Of a stretch of DNA of 5,861 nt, positions 1 through 3,835 are shown one piece after another. Under the pieces are notes generated by a model. That model was not told the DNA's origin. It did not search any database and was given only the letters and a program-made list of their open reading frames with translations. Within the stretch, counting starts at the first letter, position 1, and every line of letters starts with the position of its first letter. Origin of the DNA: Puniceicoccales bacterium (GTDB lineage: Bacteria > Verrucomicrobiota > Verrucomicrobiia > Opitutales > JAIRKQ01); the NCBI GenBank assembly GCA_031258795.1, contig JAIRMI010000024.1, positions 1 through 5,861 on the forward strand, written 5' to 3'. Made by a program: the position numbers and the translations under genes.

Positions 1-1
1 T

Positions 2-628
2 TTGGCAATGCATTCTGCTATGGATAGAAATGATATTCAAAACAATAGAGGGTTAGAAACTGATGCCACAGTTCCTAACAGAAACAGGGATGATCAACGG
101 CAACAATTTGCTCAGAGATTCGGTAACCGTCGTGTTAGTGCTGAGCGTGAGGCACAAAATCTGCCAGAGCCTCAACCTCGCATGCAAGAAGGAAACGGAC
201 AGGGACGCGCAGCTGGAGTACCCAATGGAAACGCAGAAAATCAGCAGCAACCTAATCATGAACCCGTCAATGGCGAAAATGAAGAAGCTCAGAATGCCCA
301 GGGGCAAGAACCTCAGTTCAGTATTTTCGAAAAATGTATAGAAATCGTTAAGAAAATTGTAAAAATTGTTAAAATTTTTGCAAATTACGTGAAAGCTGCT
401 AATTCGTTTTTAACTTTCATGTTTGTCCTAGTAGCGGGTCTCTTTCTGGCGTGCAACAAGAGATTGATATTACTCGCAGCAGGCACAGTTATAGCAATAT
501 GCGGAGTCTTGACAGTTACACCAGACCTAGGACTAAGTCGGGAAACAAAGTGTTGGTGTTTTCTGGCGGAGTTTTTGTCCAGCGTGATCATAGGTAATAG
601 CATTAACAGGATATTTATATTTTTTTAA
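2..628 (+). CDS. Hypothetical membrane protein with Q/N-rich disordered N-terminal half (5' end uncertain)
   Basis: I do not recognise this family. The reading frame touches the left edge, so the true start may be the TTG at 2, the ATG at 8, the ATG at 20, or lie upstream. Counting from 2 the protein has 208 residues. Residues 1-105 are strongly hydrophilic, rich in N, Q, E, R and P, and look disordered. Residues 106-132 form a likely amphipathic basic helix with a repeated K-I-V pattern. Residues 134-151 and 155-174 are two hydrophobic segments joined by a very short polar turn (N-K-R), resembling a membrane hairpin. A third, weaker hydrophobic stretch lies at 185-198 and the protein ends in IFIFF. 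There is no N-terminal signal peptide in the visible part. The gene converges on the uracil-DNA glycosylase gene. The hydrophilic-then-bilobed-hydrophobic layout is known from host-membrane-inserted secreted proteins such as chlamydial Inc proteins, but it is equally compatible with an ordinary small inner-membrane protein. Confidence 0.6.
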   Translation: MAMHSAMDRNDIQNNRGLETDATVPNRNRDDQRQQFAQRFGNRRVSAEREAQNLPEPQPRMQEGNGQGRAAGVPNGNAENQQQPNHEPVNGENEEAQNAQGQEPQFSIFEKCIEIVKKIVKIVKIFANYVKAANSFLTFMFVLVAGLFLACNKRLILLAAGTVIAICGVLTVTPDLGLSRETKCWCFLAEFLSSVIIGNSINRIFIFF

Positions 629-641
629 TTGTAATTTTGCG

Positions 642-667
642 AAAATAAAAGGAAGAACTCTTATTTT
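642..667. terminator. Weak AT-rich hairpin, possible bidirectional terminator
   Basis: Positions 642-651 pair with 658-667 around a 6-nt loop. On the plus-strand RNA the 10-bp stem has one A-C mismatch (649/660) and its distal arm runs into five T's (664-668). On the minus-strand RNA the same position is a G-U wobble and the 3' arm is itself U-rich (CUUUUAUUUU). The location, 14 nt after the stop of the first gene, suits a terminator, but the stem is almost all A-U and therefore unstable. Confidence 0.3.
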
Positions 668-722
668 TAGGCGTTGAACAAACACAGAAAAAAGCTGAAA
701 TCTCTTTGATTTGATCTTACCC

Positions 723-749
723 TCGCATATGGACCTTTAACATATGCGA
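723..749. repeat. Perfect 9-bp inverted repeat with a 9-nt loop
   Basis: TCGCATATG (723-731) is an exact inverted match of CATATGCGA (741-749), separated by nine bases. Each arm carries a CATATG palindrome. It lies about 40 nt beyond the glycosylase stop and 94 nt beyond the stop of the first gene. Neither strand has a T-run after the stem, so it is not a standard intrinsic terminator. It could be a 3'-UTR stabilising hairpin or a protein-binding site. Confidence 0.55.
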
Positions 750-788
750 AGTCGTAGCCTTCAAAATAAACCTCAATTAATCTGAGTG

Positions 789-1619
789 CTACAGGAAAAA
801 ACTTCGTTGTGTTTCTGAGATTGGCATGCCGATTTTAGACATTACGGCAAGCATGTCCTCCCAAACGGTGCGTTTAGCGGACTTTGTGTTATTGCGTAAC
901 AGATAGGACGGATGGAATGTAACCATGAGGGGTGTACTGTGAAATTCAAACCATCTGCCTCGGATGTTTTTCATGAGGCGGGACGAATTGTAACCGAGCA
1001 GGCCATTGGCTGCCGTTGCACCGAGAGCAACGATTACCTTTGGTTGGACGATTTCGATCTGTGCTTCGAGATAGGGTAGGCAAAACTGCATCTCATCCTG
1101 CGTTGGCGGTCGATTACCCACGGAACTTTCCATTTCCGGCCGCCAGTTCATAATATTTCCAATGTAAACATCTTCGCGTGGCAGTCCCATGGCGGCAATT
1201 ATTTTTGTTAATAATTGGCCAGCTCGGCCAACGAAAGGCTCCCCAATAACTTCTTCATCCGCCCCCGGTGCCTCGCCGCAAAAAAATATTTCTGCGTCAA
1301 GATTTCCAACGCCCAAGACTATTTTTTTTCCGGGCCTAACGTGTTGTTTGCAAACGGGGCAGTTCAATACTTTATCGCGCAACCAATTGTATTTAAATGA
1401 CTTATCTCCTTCTTGGATAAGTTTTATAGTGTTTTCGGGATAAGTATTTCGGGATAATTTTTCCGCTCTCGAGGGAAAATTTGTATCGCCGTTAAAATTA
1501 AGGGATTGAGATATTTTTTTTAAAAATTCTACACTTTGGTCCGATAAAACAATGCTACTTTTTCCGTCTCGAACCATGCTTTCAAGTTCTAAAATTAGCA
1601 AGTTCACAAGCGAAGACAT
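789..1619 (-). CDS. Uracil-DNA glycosylase, family 4 type
   Basis: This enzyme should excise uracil from DNA, the first step of base-excision repair after cytosine deamination or dUTP misincorporation. The 276-residue product has a poorly conserved N-terminal region (1-80) and then the UDG fold. A CPVC pair (C87, C90) opens the core. Motif GEAPGADEE at 115-123 is the family-4 catalytic/uracil-binding motif, and the E directly after the G separates it from family 5 (GLAPG). GEPFVGRAG follows at 126-134, GNIMNWRP at 154-161, GNRPPT at 168-173, and motif 3, HPSYLLRN, at 236-243. Two of the usual iron-sulfur cysteines are C87 and C90, and C180 is a third. The canonical cysteine in the K-C-R-P-P block is W159 here. 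At 276 residues it is longer than thermophilic family-4 enzymes (about 200) because of the N-terminal extension, which is usual in several mesophilic groups. The ATG start has no Shine-Dalgarno sequence. The next in-frame ATG (codon 15) would cut into a regular N-terminal helix. Confidence 0.92.
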   Translation of the reverse strand: MSSLVNLLILELESMVRDGKSSIVLSDQSVEFLKKISQSLNFNGDTNFPSRAEKLSRNTYPENTIKLIQEGDKSFKYNWLRDKVLNCPVCKQHVRPGKKIVLGVGNLDAEIFFCGEAPGADEEVIGEPFVGRAGQLLTKIIAAMGLPREDVYIGNIMNWRPEMESSVGNRPPTQDEMQFCLPYLEAQIEIVQPKVIVALGATAANGLLGYNSSRLMKNIRGRWFEFHSTPLMVTFHPSYLLRNNTKSAKRTVWEDMLAVMSKIGMPISETQRSFFL

Positions 1620-1634
1620 GGGCGAAATATTTTT

Positions 1635-1650
1635 CGTTTTTGAAAAAACG
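1635..1650. repeat. Short inverted repeat, possible operator
   Basis: CGTTTTT (1635-1641) and AAAAACG (1644-1650) are exact inverted copies separated by two bases. The repeat lies 16 nt upstream of the glycosylase start codon and inside the divergent promoter region, a plausible place for a repressor site. It is not a LexA-type box of the E. coli or Bacillus form. Runs of A and T make chance occurrence fairly likely. Confidence 0.3.
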
Positions 1651-1685
1651 CAAGTATGAATATTAATTTTTCGGTCAGTTTTATC

Positions 1686-1713
1686 TTGCCAATTGTATTT
1701 CTTTGACTAAGAT
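1686..1713 (+). promoter_or_regulatory. Candidate promoter of the universal stress protein gene
   Basis: TTGCCA (1686-1691) and TAAGAT (1708-1713) are each 4 of 6 matches to the sigma-70 consensus, with a 16-nt spacer. The predicted transcription start at about 1719-1721 is within three bases of the ATG at 1722, so the mRNA would be essentially leaderless. That fits the absence of a Shine-Dalgarno sequence. In AT-rich DNA such matches arise by chance, so this is tentative. Confidence 0.3.
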
Positions 1714-1721
1714 GCCAGTTC

Positions 1722-2570
1722 ATGAGAAGCATACTGCTGTGCGTTGATGGGTCAAATTATGCCACTCCGTGCGCGAAGTACACCATCGAGTTGGCTCGAT
1801 TGATGGACGCGTACGTTGATATTCTTTATGTTTCCGATCTTCAAAGTTTTGAATTATCGGTTGTGGCAGATTTTGGTGGGGCTTTGGGCATGCAGACATT
1901 CAAGGAATTGTCTGATTCCAAGCAAAGTTTAGAAAATGAAAAAGCTAAACGTATCGAACGAAAGCTTACGCGCATGTTCCAATCGGCGCACTACGATGAC
2001 AAATTTAAGTTTAATCATCGCGTTGGTGCCATAGTAGATATTTTCGAAGAATTTAAGAAGGATGCAATGGGAGTGGATTTGATCGTTCTCGGAAAACGGG
2101 GCGAAAATTCCGATGCTACTAAGGAAAATTTGGGCTCCACCCTAGAAAAAGTCCTGCGAGCGAGTACCTGCCCCTGTTTAATCGTTCCAAACAAATTTAG
2201 AGCTCTGCGCAAAGTTTTGATAGCCTATGATGGTTCGGAGCCTGTTAATCGGGCGCTGCAGTTTGTCGAACGCAATGCATTCTTCAAAGACTGTGAAATT
2301 CATATTTTAGCAGTTAATCCGGATGAAACCGTCCGCGATGGGCTTGATAAAGTGCGAGACTTGCTTCGCAGCATGGCTAAGTTGGACATCGTTACCTGCG
2401 AACGAGTTGGCGAAGTGGGGGAGGAAGTAGACAAATATGCAAGGGAGATGCACGCAGATTTGTTGATAATGGGAGCCTATGCCCATGGTGCCATTCGCCA
2501 CCTTTTTGTTGGTAGCTCAACCTTGGAAATCCTGCGCCGCTCCAGTATTCCCGTGGTTGCTTTTAGATAG
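1722..2570 (+). CDS. Universal stress protein, two tandem UspA domains
   Basis: This is a cytoplasmic stress protein of the UspA superfamily, typically an ATP-binding or dimerising regulator made under starvation or other stress. Its specific partner cannot be told from sequence. Domain 1 covers about 1-156, starting with the typical strand and loop ILLCVDGS at 4-11. Domain 2 covers about 162-282, starting with VLIAYDGS at 165-172. The nucleotide-loop motif G-2x-G-9x-G(S/T) is present in domain 1 as GKRG (124-127) with GST (138-140), but the spacer is ten residues. In domain 2 it reads GAYA (251-254), nine residues, then GSS (264-266), so the second glycine is alanine. Domain 1 has a long charged helical insertion (about 60-85). 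At 282 residues the length is normal for a tandem Usp. The ATG puts the first beta strand at the extreme N-terminus, as expected. The 3' end overlaps the convergent def gene by 54 nt. Confidence 0.93.
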   Translation: MRSILLCVDGSNYATPCAKYTIELARLMDAYVDILYVSDLQSFELSVVADFGGALGMQTFKELSDSKQSLENEKAKRIERKLTRMFQSAHYDDKFKFNHRVGAIVDIFEEFKKDAMGVDLIVLGKRGENSDATKENLGSTLEKVLRASTCPCLIVPNKFRALRKVLIAYDGSEPVNRALQFVERNAFFKDCEIHILAVNPDETVRDGLDKVRDLLRSMAKLDIVTCERVGEVGEEVDKYAREMHADLLIMGAYAHGAIRHLFVGSSTLEILRRSSIPVVAFR

Positions 2571-3149
2571 GCGCCCCGAGCATTCCCCCAGATACTTTGC
2601 GAAGCGTTTTTTATCCTTCTGCGCCAGTAAATCGGTATATAATTTTCCGTTCAAATGATCCACTTCGTGCTGTACGCAGCGTGCCAGCATACCGTTGCAG
2701 GATAGCACATGGTTGACATTTTGTCGATCAACAAAAGTTAGGACTATGCCCGCGGAGCGTTTGACGCGGCCAGAAAAACCTGGGATAGACAGACAGCCTT
2801 CATTTTGGCTAATTACTTCGGAGGAGAATTTTTTTATTACTGGATTGATCAGGCACAGAGGCATAATGGAGCCAATTTCTTTCACCTTGTTCCCATCAAA
2901 ATCACATTCATCTCCTTCCGATAAGCAAGATGATACATCAATAAGTACAACTTTCGACAATTTACCTACTTGGGGGGCAGCCAGACCAATGCCTTCCGCA
3001 GCGTACATCGTTGCCAGCATGTCACCTATAAAATTTTCCAAATTTTTATCGAAATTCGTGACTATTTTTGTATTTTCTCGGAGAATCCTGTCTCCGACAG
3101 TATGAATTTCCAGAACTGTTCCGTGAAGCTGTTTAATTGCGAAATTCAT
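2517..3149 (-). CDS. def: Peptide deformylase
   Basis: This metalloenzyme removes the N-formyl group from the initiator methionine of nascent proteins at the ribosome, an essential step before methionine aminopeptidase acts. All three family motifs are intact: GIGLAAPQV at 53-61 (motif 1, Q60), EGCLS at 117-121 (motif 2, metal ligand C119) and QHEVDH at 160-165 (motif 3, ligands H161 and H165, catalytic E162). The 210-residue protein is longer than the E. coli enzyme (about 169). The extra length is an N-terminal stretch of about ten residues before VLEIHTVGD, an acidic insertion at about 72-92 with C75 and C82, and a polar C-terminal tail. The last 17 residues are encoded antisense to the end of the stress-protein gene. 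The ATG at 3147-3149 lacks a Shine-Dalgarno sequence, and no better in-frame start is visible just before the conserved region. It stands alone rather than beside fmt (methionyl-tRNA formyltransferase), its partner in many bacteria. Confidence 0.97.
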   Translation of the reverse strand: MNFAIKQLHGTVLEIHTVGDRILRENTKIVTNFDKNLENFIGDMLATMYAAEGIGLAAPQVGKLSKVVLIDVSSCLSEGDECDFDGNKVKEIGSIMPLCLINPVIKKFSSEVISQNEGCLSIPGFSGRVKRSAGIVLTFVDRQNVNHVLSCNGMLARCVQHEVDHLNGKLYTDLLAQKDKKRFAKYLGECSGRLSKSNHGNTGAAQDFQG

Positions 3150-3202
3150 TATTGACGATAATGCAAGTTTAAGGTTTTTTCAATGTGAAAGATGTATAAG
3201 GA
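3150..3202. promoter_or_regulatory. Divergent promoter region between def and exonuclease genes
   Basis: Only 53 nt separate the two start codons, so both promoters are compressed here or lie partly inside the genes. On the plus strand a TATAAG (3195-3200) is a good -10 match but ends 2 nt before the ATG at 3203 and has no clear -35 element. It would initiate inside the gene, so it supports that start poorly. An imperfect palindrome, ATTAT-5-ATAAT (3148-3162), overlaps the def start codon. Confidence 0.45.
3155..3183 (-). promoter_or_regulatory. def: Candidate promoter of def
   Basis: Read on the minus strand, TTGAAA (3183-3178) and TATCGT (3160-3155) are separated by 17 nt, with 4 of 6 matches each to the sigma-70 consensus. 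The predicted start of transcription falls at about 3148-3149, that is on the A of the def ATG. This would give a leaderless mRNA, consistent with the missing Shine-Dalgarno sequence. It is a tentative match in AT-rich DNA. Confidence 0.3.
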
Positions 3203-3835
3203 ATGTTTTCGTATGTTGAAAGTATTATTTTATGGTTGAGGAAGACTATTTTTAAGCTATCTCTGCCACGTAAGATTTCTCCGGAAAGGATTATGCGCCT
3301 GCCATTAGTATTCTATGGCGGGAAGGTTGTGCTTGTCGACGACATCAACAAGGCTCGTTGCGCCATTGCCGAACTGAGCAAGGAAAAGGTAGTAGGGTTT
3401 GATTCGGAGTCCAAACCCTCCTTTAGAAAGGGGGAAATGTACAATCCTTCCCTCATACAGTTAGCCGGCGAAAAGAAAGTTTATCTCTTTCAATTGGAAA
3501 AGATAAATGGGTTGGAACTGATCAAGGAAATATTAGAATCCAAAGACATCCTGAAAGCAGGCGTTGGCGTCGATCTCGACGTTACCCGCCTCCGCTGCCT
3601 CTCCTATTTTGAAGCGAGGAATTTCTTTGACCTGGGAAAATTGAGCCGTCGTCTTGGCATAGTTCACACTGGCCTGAGGAATTTAGCGGCGATCTTTTTG
3701 AATAAAAGAATATCAAAATGTGCCCAATTGAGCGACTGGAGCCAATCTGAGTTGACGGACAAGCAAATGATATATGCTGCAACGGATGCCTGGATCAGCC
3801 GCATGTTATATTTTAAAATGCGCTCCCTGGAGTAA
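3203..3835 (+). CDS. DEDDy 3'-5' exonuclease domain protein (RNase D / WRN-exonuclease-like)
   Basis: This is a stand-alone 3'-5' exonuclease of the DnaQ-like superfamily, DEDDy branch, expected to degrade RNA or DNA from the 3' end with two metal ions. Which nucleic acid it acts on cannot be told. Of 210 residues, 42-205 form the exonuclease domain. Exo I is GFDSES at 65-70 (D67, E69). Exo II lies in AGVGVDLDVTRL, with D126 aligning to the WRN-type catalytic Asp. Exo III is YAATD at 191-195 (Y191, D195), which fixes the DEDDy subtype. No HRDC domain follows, so it is not a full RNase D. The ATG at 3203 has AAGGA directly against it, too close to act as a normal ribosome site. An alternative ATG at 3293 has GGAAAGG 4 nt upstream, but starting there would remove the KISPERI segment, which I recall as typical of verrucomicrobial homologues. 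The stop codon abuts the stop of the convergent GH13 gene. Confidence 0.88.
   Translation: MFSYVESIILWLRKTIFKLSLPRKISPERIMRLPLVFYGGKVVLVDDINKARCAIAELSKEKVVGFDSESKPSFRKGEMYNPSLIQLAGEKKVYLFQLEKINGLELIKEILESKDILKAGVGVDLDVTRLRCLSYFEARNFFDLGKLSRRLGIVHTGLRNLAAIFLNKRISKCAQLSDWSQSELTDKQMIYAATDAWISRMLYFKMRSLE

Larger units (their letters stand above)
629..788. other. Convergent intergenic region
   Basis: This 160-nt gap lies between the 3' end of the plus-strand membrane-protein gene and the 3' end of the minus-strand glycosylase gene. I see no coding potential and no tRNA-like structure. It holds two inverted repeats, listed separately. Transcripts from both sides should end here, so it is where terminators would be expected. 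Confidence 0.7.
1620..1721. promoter_or_regulatory. Divergent promoter region between UDG and universal stress protein genes
   Basis: These 102 AT-rich bases separate the two start codons and must contain both promoters unless transcription reads in from elsewhere. The best plus-strand candidate is listed separately. For the minus strand I see only weak elements (TTGCGT-like at 1648-1653 and TATTTC at 1624-1629, 18-nt spacer). Neither start codon has a purine-rich Shine-Dalgarno sequence. Confidence 0.5.

Noticed and set aside
53..307. 84-codon open frame on the minus strand opposite the first gene
   Set aside because: It lies wholly inside the Q/N-rich coding region and shows no domain; it is a shadow of the plus-strand frame.
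1703..1708. TTGACT as a -35 box for the stress-protein gene
   Set aside because: Although a 5 of 6 match, its -10 box would fall inside the coding region after the ATG.
2695..3105. 136-codon plus-strand open frame opposite def
   Set aside because: def is certain from three intact catalytic motifs; the opposing frame has no recognisable motif.
3152..3157. TTGACG as a -35 box for the exonuclease gene
   Set aside because: At the required spacing there is only a run of T's and no usable -10 element.
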